Source: Rhabdophis nuchalis
Taxonomy: Eukaryota > Chordata > Lepidosauria > Squamata > Natricidae
Assembly (NCBI GenBank): GCA_039707465.1
Contig: CM077644.1
Coordinates: forward strand, 184,462,962-184,526,961
Direction of reading: 5' to 3'
DNA length: 64,000 bases
Of the stretch, positions 11,306 through 22,777 are shown in pieces; within the stretch, counting starts at the first letter, position 1; every line of letters starts with the position of its first letter. The notes under the pieces are model-generated. The model worked only from the letters and a program-made list of their open reading frames with translations. It did not search any database and was not told the DNA's origin. The position numbers and the translations under genes were made by a program.

Positions 11306-11612
11306 CTTTTCTTGCTACATTTGTTAAGTGAATCACTACAGTTGTTAAATTAGTAACACAGTTGTTAAGTAAATATAGATTCCCCATTGACTTTGCTTGT
11401 CTGAAGGCTTCAAAAGATGATCCCATAACCCTGGGACACTGCAATTGTCCTAAATATGAACCAGTTGTCAAGTATCCAAATGTAAATCACCTGACTGTGG
11501 TGATGCTGGAATGGTCATAAATGTGAAAAATGTTTATGTCACTTTTTTTCTGTGCCATTGTAATTTTGAATGGTCACTAAACAAAATGTTGTAAATCGAG
11601 GACTATGTGTTC
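11306..11612 (-). mobile_element. GTTACAAC-type MITE-like DNA transposon, minus copy
   Basis: The reverse complement starts near the plus-strand sequence TAAATCGAGGACTATGTG and continues through AATGGTCACTAAAC and TTGTTAAGTGAATC. It is the same family as 3104-3306/3813-3873 and keeps more of the internal body. The far terminus is missing where the L2-like fragment abuts, so the LINE may have inserted here or a deletion joined them. Confidence 0.6.
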
Positions 11613-11657
11613 ATTATGAGTTGAACTGATTTGATAGTAATTGTCTTACTGTGGGTG

Positions 11658-11824
11658 CAGAGGTGGGTTGCTCCCAGTTCGGCCTGGATCAGGCAAACCA
11701 GTACTGGCAGTGGCAGGAGGCTTCGCCCACCTGCCCAGATGTTTCTATGCATGCACAGAAGTATTGCATGTGCGAGTGCGTGCACAAGCAAACCAGCAGT
11801 GCCAGGATTTGCAACCCACCTCTG
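11658..11824. mobile_element. hAT-type MITE with near-perfect 8-bp TSD
   Basis: Terminal inverted repeats CAGAGGTGGGTTGC and GCAACCCACCTCTG enclose 167 bp. Flanks are TGTGGGTG (11650-11657) and TGTGGTTG (11825-11832), an 8-bp duplication with one mismatch, the hAT signature. Three overlapping short ORFs inside are not genes. Confidence 0.8.
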
Positions 11825-11832
11825 TGTGGTTG

Positions 11833-13535
11833 GCTTCACTGAATTTAATTACTAATTTGTATTGGTGTAATGATAATTAGCATTATTTGTTAGGCTATAT
11901 ATATTCCTATCTATATGGACACTAATATCTTCATAAAAGCTTGACAGTTCAAAGGGCTTTAATGATATGATCGTAACCAGAATTCCACACTAAAGTCTCC
12001 CTACCATCATTTTATTAGGCACTGAACTGGGGAATTTTGGAGATTAATCTGTTTCTGGATGTTGAGATAGACAAGAAGGTACTTCTATATTTTATTCAGC
12101 AAAGTTTTGTTCATTTGGGGAGTTATAACAGTGAATATACAATCAATCAATCAATCAATAATATTTATTTGGTTACTAGCCAGCAAATTTTAAAATAATA
12201 AAACAAGCAAACAAACAAAAACACTTGATTAAAAAGTGAATATTAAACATGTTCTCTAGCTTGTCTCCTTTTTTTTTTTGCTTCTTTGATTGTTTTGATT
12301 AGATCCCATTCATTCTTATTTCTCCTTTTATAGATAACATGGTCATGTAGATAAACAAAACACTTTCTTCACCATAAATCCTATGAAAGTTATTTTATTC
12401 AATTAAAAATATTTCAGTGCCTTATTTCTCTTTAGCCTACACATTTCTTCTGGGCAAAGCTAGACAACATAATCATCAGCAGCAACAACATCTCAAATTG
12501 AGTATGGCATGTTGTTTAAGGGGCATCACTTCATGTGCTTTTGTGTGTAGTATATATTTATATTTCAGCGGACCATTCAGAAACTGATCAGTAATTTCCC
12601 CCCACAAAAAGAAGTGGGTGAATTTCTTCTGAATCAAATGGGTAAAGTATTGACATGGTGAAAACAAGCATGTCAGTTCCAATAATATATAAAAGAATCA
12701 CATCTGTGTGAAGTTTTCTCAACTTACATTCAGTTGTGTGGGCTGTAAATGTGTCCCAGGCAGCAATTTCTAGGCAGTGTGATTGGGACGAATATAGCAA
12801 AATAAGAGATAGAGAAGAGAAAAGCTCTTCCTTATTTCCCAGAGGAATTGGAAACTGACAAGGGGCTTCTCCTCTTTCTGGCTTAGACTTTTAGGGTGGG
12901 GAGGGGGAGGGAAGAACTTTGGCTGGTGCTGAGAAGGACAAGCTTTTATAGCTTCCTTTGTACCTTATCTTAAAAACGACTTTTTATGATTGCTTGTGGG
13001 CTTGGGAAGAATCAAATAATTCACAACTTTGTTATCCTGGAATGATGGCTGGCATTGATACCCAGTTGTAGTATACTTTCTGTGAAGCAGCAAAGACAAG
13101 CATTTTAAAAATTATGTTCAAACTTTGGTTTCTCTCATTTGTTATCATTGGTAGCCTCTGACATTTAGTTTGTTCTGCGTTAATAGAAATTTCAGCTTGA
13201 TGAAGAGATGAAATATTATGCTAATGAACTGGCTGCAAAGGAAAGATGACAAATAACATTATTTTGTTGAAAGTCTATAAAGAACTGGAAAACAATAGCT
13301 GAACACGTTCTTAGATATATGTTCAGAAAATTCAGATGGCATTATAATATATTGTGTCACTTTCTTTTCATTCCTATCTTTTAAAAAATGATTGTGATCA
13401 AACTTGTAGAAGAATTTTAATTTCAAAGATCAAATAATGCTTGTGGAACTTTCAATTTTGGCTATTGTTAATAACTTAAGGGGAGAAAACTGGATGTGGA
13501 ACACATAAACCAATATTGCATTGTCCTTACCTAAG
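11833..13535. other. AT-rich interval with no gene seen
   Basis: Contains a short (AATC)n run near 12141-12158 and an AACA-rich stretch near 12200. No gene or recognised transposon. Confidence 0.5.
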
Positions 13536-13761
13536 TGTCAAGAAAATGTAGATTGCTCTTGTCTCCATGTTAATAATCATGCTGCCTTCCCAATAAAGTG
13601 CATATTTTATTCCTCATATCAGTGAAAGGATGCTGCCCTGAACATTTAAATTCCTCTCATTACATTTGGGAGAATACTGATGTGAAGAAAGAAATATTAC
13701 TTTTTTGGGGAAAGCAGCACAGTTAACATGGAGACAAGAGCAACCTATACTTTTTTGACAC
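13536..13761. repeat. Inverted repeat with about 46-bp arms
   Basis: Arms at 13536-13584 and 13717-13761 share the core TTGCTCTTGTCTCCATGTTA (inverted on the right), with about 130 bp between. No TSD was recognised. It could be a fold-back MITE or an old local inversion duplication. Confidence 0.7.
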
Positions 13762-13770
13762 ATCCCCACA

Positions 13771-14092
13771 GCCAACTTGCCATGGCCAATTCACCACAAG
13801 CCAATTCTCCATGGTCAATTCACTACAGGACAACTTGTTGCAGGACAAGAGTTACACTAATATTGAAGAAATAGAGGAAAAGATGCCAAAGAAGGAATAA
13901 AATAAAATCTGAATGACAAAAATTAAAACAACCTTTTAACCATTTTAAATAATTAAATCAAATTCTTGAATTTCCTGCAGCAAGTTGTCGTGTGGCAAGT
14001 TGGCCATGGTAAATTGGTTGTGATGAGTTGGCCATAGCAAGTTGGCCATGGTGAATTGGCTGTGAATTGGCTGTGACAAGTTGTCCCATTCC
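13771..14092. mobile_element. Inverted-repeat element with minisatellite-like arms
   Basis: The left arm repeats CCATGGCCAATTCACC / CCAACTTGCCATGG and GGACAACTTGTTGCAGGACA. The right arm carries the complement (CAAGTTGGCCATGG, GAATTGGCTGTGACAAGTTG) several times. The ~120 bp core is AT-rich. The layout fits a DNA transposon whose terminal inverted repeats are themselves short tandem repeats. Family not identified. Confidence 0.55.
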
Positions 14093-14601
14093 ATCCCTGC
14101 CTCCTTCCATTTCAGTTCAATATATGCAAAGGAGTTTGGTGGATTTTTTGTTCAGATTAAGTGTGAGGGGAAGAATCATATACTGTATGCAAATGCACTG
14201 GGAAATTCAGAGTTTATCATCTCTGCTTGGATTATTTTTTTCCATTACCTCTTTTTTTGGGTTCATCATATTTTTGTGTACTTGCTTTTGGAGGTCCAAA
14301 TCCAGTTGTACTGACTCCTCACATCTCATTAACTTCAAAAAGTAACAGAACAGTAAGATGTAAACACAATGCCCCCTCTGTTTTCTCTGTGACCATCATT
14401 TGCCTGCTCTTTCTCTAAGAGATTGATAACCTGAGGGTCATTTCCTTCTGCCATTCATCAAAGTAGTATCAGTACATCCTGGTTTTCAAGGAAGACATTG
14501 ATTCATCTATTATTTGTCAGCAGTTAAAATAGCTAAGGACTCTGAGAAAATAAATGGCTTTTCTTTCATGCAGGTTTTCTGGTTATTGCTGTTGCATTTT
14601 T

Positions 14602-14681
14602 GAGGAGGAGGAGGAGGAGGAGGAGGAGGAGGAGGAGGAGGAGGAGGAGGAGGAGGAGGAGGAGGAGGAGGAGGAGGAGGA
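14602..14681. repeat. (GAG)n trinucleotide microsatellite, about 27 units
   Basis: A pure purine strand, the reverse complement of the (CCT)n array 7.2 kb upstream. Confidence 0.97.
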
Positions 14682-16929
14682 AAACCCTCAGTGGCTTATT
14701 CTAGATTCAAGCTATTTGTGAATATGATGGGAATTGTTTCTTATGCCAAGATTTCCAAGAGAGGAGTGGCAAACTAGTATTTCCAAATGAGCGGATATTA
14801 TGATTGCACCAAAACCTAAGAAACCAGTGAGTAAATCAATGGAACTTTTCTGGATAAGGAAAAGATTGGCGATCACCCATGTGTGGTGTTAATAAATTTA
14901 CCTTAACAACGTTTACTTAATAAAGTTTACCTTCATTCTTGAATTAAAGAAAAAAAAAATGTAACCTTAATAATTTAAAGAACTGGAAATAAATGGCAAA
15001 AAAACCCAATAAAACTTTGGTCCAAGAAAGTTACAAAGGAATTAAGAGACCAGCTTAGAATATTAGGACTTTTACTGTAAGGTTTTGAAATATACACAAC
15101 ACACACACCACACACACCACACATACATTTTCATATATACAAAATTGTTTTGTCTACTATAAATCATAACAGAATTTTGAGTCTTCATGATGTTAGAATT
15201 TGGACAGTAGCGGGGACTAAAGATTTTAGGTAGAAAAGAAAAAGGGAAAAAATGAAAGCTTGCTTTTGGGTTTTGCTTGGCATGAGAATTTACAAAATAA
15301 CAAAAAATATTATGATATACATTGGGAATATTTCAGTAGATTTTTGAAGAATGGATCATAAATCAGCAACCACAATATCAGGAATAATATCTGGTATAAA
15401 AAAGATATAAAGTTGGCTTTTTTGATCAAGGTTAAAATAAAACATCTTTCTTTAAGGCTCAGGTAATCCTTAGGGACTTTTTACTAACCGGGATTCAATG
15501 ATGATTTATGGATTTCTATGTGTATAAGGGATGGGTTATGAAACAAACAGAAATAAAGGTAAAGTTATTTGGAACCTTATAAGGGGTGAAGAGTTATTAA
15601 GTTTGTTTATACTTTTGATAAGGATCAATCAAAAATTACTTCTTTAAATATCTCTTTTTTGTTTCTTGTTTCTTTTTGCTGTTCAGTTTTTCCTTCCTTT
15701 CATACCTTTTATTCTTTCTTTATATCACTTTTTCTTCAGGTTTGTATTTGATTTTACTATTACAACTAAAACTTCAATATAGTAAACTTATTTGAAAAAA
15801 GGAATTGCAGCTTATACCATGAGTTCCCTTAAAAAAAACCATTGGACAATTCCATTATGCAAAATTGAAATATCCATTTTTAATGCAACAAACATGCTTC
15901 CTAATCTGATTGTTGTTTGCTGTGATGGAATAATATGATTCTTTTAAAGAAGAAAATGAAAAAGATACATTTATTATCCACATACAGAATTCATTTCACG
16001 ATAAGCTAAGGAAAACATCTGAGCACATTCTTTTATATAATAATCCATAATTTAAACTATTAATGAATTTCTAATATAGTTGCTATAGAAATTCATTGTC
16101 CATAATGCCATGCTTAATTTCCATGGTCTACTCCTGCAATTTTAAAACCAGTCTCTCTCTAACCAGTAATTCAAGCAAAACCTATGTTCCAATACTTCCA
16201 TTAAGTTTCTAAATTGCCATGACTACATAGCTTGAATACATTACATGAGCCATAAACAAATATAGTTTTTGAACCATAAAGTACAATATATACTTTACAT
16301 TTTGCTTACATTTTATATACTAGCACAGATTTAGTCTTACTTAACCTTAATTTGCAGAGGATTTATTTCTCTATTTTCACAAAAAGAAAACCATGAAGCA
16401 TAAAATATAGATGCTGCATCTAAAATTATCATTATTTAATGATTGGATACTAAGGTTTATTTCATGATAAATGTAGACCAGAAGACTCATCTAAATCTCT
16501 TTTTCCCATCTAAATATTATCTTATTGCCCTGAAACCACTTAAGATATGTTTGGGTGGTTTAGTGATACATATTGAAATTATAGAAATTTCCATTTTTAT
16601 TATTTTAGGGATATCTGCTTAACATGTATTGCAGAGAAAAACACGACAGTCAATACATTCAAGATACAAACCATTTCAGAATCAAGTTACAAATGGAGGT
16701 TTCTTGATTTTCATCTCTTATTTTAATCAGATTTCAAGAATCAAGATTTTAGCTGAACTTGAGCAATCTGTACGACAGGAAAAAAAAGTATGTTCTCTGA
16801 AATATGACAATGTTTATGGATATTTTGATAGAACTGCAAACTAGTTAAGAGTGTGTATGGAAATTTCCTACAAAGGAAAAAATACAACAAATAGAAAGTT
16901 GGAGCTGGAAGGGAAAAAATGGGATAAGG
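14682..16929. other. AT-rich interval with no gene seen
   Basis: Unique-looking, strongly AT-rich sequence. It contains a small CA-rich run near 15091-15122. No exon-like segment seen. Confidence 0.55.
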
Positions 16930-17115
16930 AAATGAATAGAGCAGCAGTGCTACAGTGGTTAGAATGCAGTACTGCAAGCTACTGCAGTACAGCAAGCTAC
17001 TTCTGCTGACTGACTGCAATTTGGCAGTTCGAATCTCACCAGGTTCAAAGTTGACTCAGCCTTCCATCCTTCTGAGGTTGGCAAAATGAGGATCCAGGTT
17101 GTTGGGGGAAAATAT
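16930..17115 (+). mobile_element. tRNA-derived SINE family A, 5' part
   Basis: A-box region CTACAGTGGTTAGAATGC, B box AGTTCGAATCT and the body up to GTTGTTGGGGGAAAATAT. A local duplication of TACTGCAAGCTACTGCAGTA lies in the head. Continues at 17465 after another SINE. Confidence 0.85.
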
Positions 17116-17464
17116 AAAGGTGAAGGTTCCCCTCACACATATATGCTAGCTGTTCTTGGCTCTAGGAGGTGGTGCTTATCTTCGTTTCAAAGCCAAAGAG
17201 CCAGCACTGTCTGAAGACGTCTCCGTGGTCATGTGGCCAGCATGACTAAGTGCTGAAGGCACATGGAACACTGTTTCCTTCCCACCAAAGTGGTTCCTAT
17301 TTTTCTATTTGCCTTTTTACATTCTTTTGAACTGCTAGGTTGGCAGAAGCTGGGACAAGTAATGCGAGCTCACTCTGTTATGTGGTGCTAGGGATTCGAA
17401 CTGCCAAATTGCCGACCTTTCTGATCAACAAGCTCAGGGTCTTAGCCACTGAGCCACCATATCC
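17116..17464 (-). mobile_element. Sauria-type SINE with Bov-B-like tail, inserted in SINE A
   Basis: On the minus strand the tRNA-like head (GTGGCTCAGTGGCTAAGACC) and B box (AGTTCGAATCC) lead through the body to a 3' end reading GAGGGGAACCTTCACCTTT. Its tail (GGCTCTTTGGCTTTGAAACG...) resembles the Bov-B LINE terminus that mobilises Sauria SINEs. It is almost full length. Imperfect flanks TTGGGGGAAAATAT and TTGAGGGGGGGGTAT look like a decayed TSD. Confidence 0.85.
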
Positions 17465-17565
17465 CTTTGAGGGGGGGGTATGCTGACTCTGTAAAACTGC
17501 TTAGAGAGGGCTGTAAAGCACTGTGAAGCAGTATATCAGTCTTAGTGCTATTTTTATTGCTAATT
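17465..17565 (+). mobile_element. tRNA-derived SINE family A, 3' part
   Basis: Continues the SINE interrupted at 17115: TATGCTGACTCTGTAAAACT, AGAGAGGGCTGTAAAGCACT, GTGAAGCAGTATATCAGTCT. Confidence 0.85.
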
Positions 17566-18329
17566 ATATCTACCTTTTTTTTTCCTAGGGGAAAAGCATA
17601 CCTATTTTATATGACACGTTGAGTTGATATACAATTGAGTTGCTAGTATACTCTGTGTCACATCCAATAATATAATCATATAAGTCTGTTTTTTATTGCT
17701 GCAACAGGATTGTTTTTCTTTTCACTTCCATTTGAAACTATTTTCAAGTCAGATTGGGGAGAATAGGTACATTGGATTCTGTATGAGGATAAGAGAATTT
17801 GGTATGACATTCTGTTAGCAGAAAAATCCAGTTGAATGCAACCAAATGATTTATGGAACCAAGTGGCCTACTTCAGCAAACATCTGTCCCATGTGTGGTC
17901 TATCCCTCAAATCAGGCTAAATAAATATGGCTATAACAGAGAAGTTCCCTTAGCAACAGAAGTTAGCAAATCAAGTCCTTTCATAGTCAAATTTTATTAT
18001 TATTTGACATTTAAATGTTTGAAAAAAATATTTAATTAAGTTAACCTAGCAGATGTTAATGTGCAAGGCAGTGCCAGACATTTAAAAATATTTAAAAGTG
18101 CCAAACTTAAATGTCTATATTCTTGCTACCTCTCACTTTTTGTAGACTATGTCTTGCATTGGGATTCAGTTGGTGTGTCTGATGTAAAGGTGAGAAATGT
18201 CTGAGAAATATATACTTTATTTTGGAAAGATTCCCTGACTCCCGTAAATGAGCTTCCAAGTTAGCTATTAATAGGATGCTTAAATGAAGTACCAAAACAT
18301 TTCAACATACAATTCTTATGATATTTAAT
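17566..18329. other. Interval with no gene seen
   Basis: AT-rich, no coding region or repeat family recognised. Confidence 0.55.
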
Positions 18330-18609
18330 TGGAATGACCTCCCCCCAGACCTCCGGACTATCACCGACCTTCGCCTCTTCTGCCGGACTTTAAAAACCTA
18401 TTTCTTCCATATGGCCAGCCTGGCATAGCTCTACAACCATGTTTTATTAGATCTGGGTTTTAAATTAACTGTTTCCTTTTTAGCATGGGTTAAATTGTTT
18501 AATAGTAGTTTTAAATTTTGTAGAATTTGTATTATTTGTATTGTTGGATTTTAAGTTCCTGTGTGCCGCCCTGAGTCCCTTTTTGGGAGATAGGGCGGGA
18601 TAGAAATTT

Positions 18610-18610
<1 letters not shown>
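18330..18610 (+). mobile_element. L2-like LINE 3' end with ORF2 C-terminus
   Basis: Starts inside ORF2 with NDLPPDLRTITDLRLFCRTL, then LKTYFFHMASLA and a stop. A 3' UTR follows, ending in GCCGCCCTGAGTCCC...GGGCGGGATAGAAATTTTA. Same family as 3404-3812 and 31971-32410. The following (TA)n array probably grew from its tail. Confidence 0.85.

Positions 18611-18618
<8 letters not shown>

Positions 18619-18688
<70 letters not shown>
18619..18688. repeat. (TA)n microsatellite, about 35 units
   Basis: Lies exactly between the plus-strand L2-like 3' end and the minus-strand 3' end of the next element, so both tails point into it. The alternating Tyr-Ile reading frames are repeat translations. Confidence 0.97.
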
Positions 18689-18691
<3 letters not shown>

Positions 18692-18810
18692 TTCTGAGGT
18701 TTTCGCGGGTGTTTGTATGTAGGTCTTTGGTTGTTCGGGTTTTCTCCTGCGTAGAATTGGAAGTATCTTCACGACGTTTCGATGAAATCTCATTCATCAT
18801 CTTCAGGAGA
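18689..18810 (-). mobile_element. Penelope-like(?) retroelement end with hammerhead-like core
   Basis: Minus strand: CTGAAGA, one extra U, helix GATGAA/TTCATC, GAAAC, then a body that ends CACCCGCGAAAACCTCAGAA, AACA and runs into (TA)n. The same 3' ending (CACCCGTGAAAATCTACGAA, AACATAT) and the same core layout occur at 63639-63770. The core resembles a hammerhead ribozyme (CUGANGA, helix II, GAAA). The extra base before helix II is non-canonical. Penelope-like origin is inference. Confidence 0.5.
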
Positions 18811-18817
18811 GTCAACA

Positions 18818-18932
18818 TCATCCCTCTCTGCCCTTCGACTCAACCCAGAGTCATCCAGACAGAGAACCAAATTAGATTACTGCTGTGTGACATTTTTTAG
18901 ATATGTGTTAGATTTTTTAAGGGCTGAAAATA
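18818..18932. repeat. Inverted arm of the tandem unit
   Basis: CTCTGCCCTTCGACTCAACC...GGGCTGAAAATAAA is the reverse complement of 19164-19275 and of about 19502-19615. The first tandem unit is therefore enclosed by ~112-bp inverted arms. Confidence 0.85.
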
Positions 18933-19036
18933 AATGGGATGACGTTGAGTCTCCTCCCCTTAAAGGGACCTCTTCACAGGAGCTGTGATAATTATTCTTC
19001 ATTTAAGAGTCCTGTAAATTGGCTGATATATCAGGG

Positions 19037-19110
19037 ATACCAGATAGCTCAAGGCATAGAGAGCTTGCCTCAAATGCTGGAAAGCCCTGGTTCAAATCCC
19101 AGTAGAAGGA
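19037..19110 (+). repeat. tRNA-like Pol III promoter sequence in unit 1
   Basis: A-box-like TAGCTCAAGGCATAGAG and a perfect B-box match GGTTCAAATCC (19089-19099), in a ~70-nt segment ending CCAGTAGAAGG. A CCA-addition tail or a complete cloverleaf is not evident. Best read as the head of a tRNA-derived SINE rather than a tRNA gene. Confidence 0.6.
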
Positions 19111-19376
19111 GTATGGCCAGCTGAAGAAGGCTAATAAGCCTGAAATGGATCCATCCTGGTCTCTTTATTTTCAGCCCTTAAAATTCTAACACATATCTAA
19201 AAAATGTCACACAGCAGTAATCTAATTAGGTTCTCTGTCTGGATGATCTCTAGGATGAGTCGAAGGGCAGAGAGGGATGACGTTGAGTCTCCTCCCCTTA
19301 AAAGGGACCTCTTAACAGGAGCTGTGATAATTATCTCTCATTTAAGAGTCCTGTAAATTGGCTGATATATCAGGGA

Positions 19377-19450
19377 TACTGGATAGCTCAAGGCATAGAG
19401 AAGCCTGTCTCATATGCTGGAAAGCACCAGTTCAAATCCCAGTAGAAGGA
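19377..19450 (+). repeat. tRNA-like Pol III promoter sequence in unit 2
   Basis: Tandem copy of the unit 1 segment: TAGCTCAAGGCATAGAG with a slightly weaker B box (AGTTCAAATCC, 19429-19439). Confidence 0.6.
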
Positions 19451-19640
19451 GTATGGCCAGCTGAAGAAGGCTAATAAGCCTGAAATGGATCCATCCTGGT
19501 CTCTTTATTTTCAGCCCTTAAAATTCTAACATATATCTAAAAAATGTCACACAGCAGTAATCTAATTAGGTTCTCTGTCTGGATGATCTCTAGGATGAGT
19601 CGAAGGGCAGAGAGGGATGACGTTGAGTCTCCTCCCCTTA

Positions 19641-22600
19641 AAATATATATATAATTAGAAATCAGAGCTGCACATCTTCCATGTTGCCCCCAACCCCCTT
19701 TTAAGCCATCTTCAGAGATTCCAGTCTGGGTTCAGTGGGTTGAAAATAGGGCTGGACTGGTGCTGAGTCCAGAATAGAACCATCAAAACATGATTGGTCT
19801 TCCTCTGCTTCTTGCTCCTTCCAGCCATGCAGGGAAGGCTAATCTCACTAGCTGGCTCTGATGTGGGCTGTCAATCAATACTTACTTTTCTTTTTTCCTC
19901 ACTAGTTCCTGGGCCTTGCTTTGCCTTTGCTTTCCCAAATGTTTGACAACATGGATGCCTCTATTCCCTCTCCCACACTGTTTCCTTTGACACCGACACA
20001 GAGACGGTTGTATATGGCATGGTTCCTACCTTGATTTGTTGCTCTACTAATCAAAGCAACCGGAAGCAGGTTGTGCTGTTGTTCCTAAATTTTTCAGTAG
20101 CTCCATAGAAATGTTGCAGTAAGGAAGAACAGATAGTCCAGCTTCATAAAATCAAAGTAGCAACATTTATATAGTCAAAATTAAAGACGATTTTTAAAAG
20201 AGAAAATAAAAAGAGAGGGGAGAGGAAGTTTTGCAACTCTGGGCAGAAAGTGGAAAGCAAGGGCAGCATTTTTCTTCCAGCATGGACAAAAATTAAAAGA
20301 GTGTCCACTGGGAAATGGAAAGGTTGAATGGCGCCTGATCTTCTAGGGTTAAGAGTAATCCATTAACTTAATAGCCACAATAGGTTCAACCAGAAACTGC
20401 TGGCCTGCACAGTACAAAACAGTCTAACAGTCCAGAAGTCTAGAACAATGTTGTTGCCTAAGGCAACAACCAGCCACAGGATGGGAAAGGTTATGCTGGG
20501 CACTGCAGTCTTTTGGTGCTGGGCTTGCTATTAGAATGAAAGAAAGCTCAGCAAGATCTCTTTTCCGAGATGGCCCGTGCCACCTCCTTCCTTAAGGTAG
20601 CTTGGGTCTGAAAACAGTTCTGAGTTGAAGCTGAAAAGCACAGTAAGCCTCTTCCATTTCTGTACTGGGGAGGCAGAGGATGTTGGGCCAAGCAGCAAGT
20701 GTGAATCCCTCTCATTTCTAAAGAAGCCAGTGAAACTTGATCTCTGATAGGCGAGTATCCTCTCACAGCCCCAATGCATAAGTAGGTTGGCTTGCACTAG
20801 TGCGTGGATGTCTGAGTTTTGTGGTAAGGTTGTCAAGCAGCAAACAGAAAGACTGGATGGAGAGCTTTCTCTTTATAAACATGTTTTCATAAAAATAATT
20901 TATGCAATGCTGACACCTATGGGAGAGTCAGATGTGAAAATATTTCCCAAACAGAGAGTGAAAAAAGTTAGTCCACAGATATGCAGTTAATTGACAGTTC
21001 CCTGGTTGATAGGTTTTAAGCTGTTTTTACATAAAGAAGCACACATCTACCAGTATTTGCATAGATAGTCTTTATCCAGAGAGAATAGCATTAGATCTGT
21101 ATCAGCAACTAATGTGCAATTCTAAAGAAGGACAGAAGAATAATATTTTAAGAATTAGTACAATTAATCTAGCCAAGGCAACATGTTATGACCAGGATCT
21201 ACTCTGCATTGTTTCCATATAATGTTTTGAAGTGTTGTGGAGCAAAACATGTGATCTTTCTTTTGCCTGTCATGAAATACCTTTTGAGAAACTATTATTT
21301 TTGTAGGAACTAACAACTGGTTCTAGCAAATGTTAAGACCTCTTAGATCCCAATCTACAGCTTTCTTTAAAAAAAATTGCAGTTTTAATTCTTTATTTAA
21401 TTCTTTATTAATTATTTATTCCTTATTGAGGTAACTAGAGGCGTTTCACATACTGAGGGTACTCCACATTGTTAATTTGTTACCTTACATTTTCATGAAC
21501 TCACAGATTCACCATACATTTCATAAGAAACTTTGAGTACTTTTTTCTGCTGCCAGTATTCCATAGCCCATTAATGCTCTTTGAATGTATTGACCTCTGC
21601 TTAAGAGCATACAGTACATTCATGTGTCACATGGTCACACAGAAAGAGCAAAACTGAAATCTGGAGAAGAAACACCAGGCATTTATAGCTGACATTTCAT
21701 ATCCCTGACTAGCAAAGATCTGGAATCCTCACCCCCTCATGATCCTTACCATTCCTGCACTTTTTTCCCCCTCATCTCTAATGATACACATTTAATTCTC
21801 TGTACTCTGTGATCTTGCTTTCCCTCTCTCCCTTTCTCTCGATAAATTGACTCATCAGCTCTGAGATAAATTTTTACTGCCTACCTTAATTGTAAGTATT
21901 TTCATATTGGACTTTATTTTTGCCTGTGCCTAAACCCGGCTGGCTGTGGACCATTTTCAAGGCAATAGGAGAGGCAGATATAATAGTGATCTCCTTACTT
22001 GTATGTATTGATTATGCGCATATCTATAAAGGGGTGCCTGGTTGGAGCTTCAGTCTGTTGAGGAGAACTGGACAGAACTGAAAGCTCAGCAGACGATTAA
22101 GAGATCAATTGTTTTTCTTTGATGAAGATGCAAGGAAATATTCCACTGAAGAACCTCTATAAAATATTTTAAATCTTAATGGAAAGGTAGCTATGGCAGT
22201 TTGGTTCGCATTCTGCACAATGTCAACTTTGCAGGGTAGTTCAGACAGGAAGCACATCCGGATAAACTGATTCTATTTTATTGTAAGGTTAATTACATAA
22301 TATTGAAATTTCTAAAGTGCATTTCTCTCTTGTCGTCTTTACAGCCGAAGAAATTAGGGATGGTCCTTTTGGCCATGCCCACATTCCTTCTGCTGGATAA
22401 GCTGCCTCTTACCCAAGCATTACCCTGGACTGCAACTCTTCCATCTATCTCCCAAAGTTATTCCCACTTACCATTACATACAAATGGCTTTTGTTCAGGC
22501 CTAGATGGTATTTCTCATGGTGAAGCAGCTGATCAAATTGGGCTCATTTCTGTGCCTTAGTAGAGCAACTAGTTACATTGAGACATATTGTCTCATCAAG

Positions 22601-22777
22601 TCCAACTCTGGAAGGCTTAGCACAAGGGACCTTTTGACATTTTCTATTAAACTGAGAAATCAGGTGGGCTCTCCTTGGCTGTGATAATAATATCCAGTGG
22701 GGTAAAATCCCCCATATTTTCCTTTCAGATGGAATTCAAGCGTGGGACATCAGGGAATTTGCAGGTTCTCTCTAGAG
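19641..22777. other. Long interval with no gene seen
   Basis: Unique-looking sequence with small ORFs only (up to 101 codons, around 20531-20836) and no domain or consistent codon signal. A CT-rich patch lies at about 21810-21840. Nothing else was recognised. Confidence 0.5.

Larger units (their letters stand above)
18937..19640. repeat. Two tandem 338/340-bp units plus a partial third
   Basis: GGATGACGTTGAGTCTCCTC recurs at 18937, 19275 and 19615, giving units of 338 and 340 bp with high identity. Each unit contains a tRNA-like Pol III promoter and ends with the arm inverted relative to 18818-18932. The third copy stops after CCCTTAAAATATATAT. Confidence 0.92.

Noticed and set aside
19037..19110. 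Functional tRNA gene
   Set aside because: A and B boxes are present, but the rest does not fold into a standard cloverleaf by eye and the segment is part of a tandem repeat. Better read as SINE-derived.
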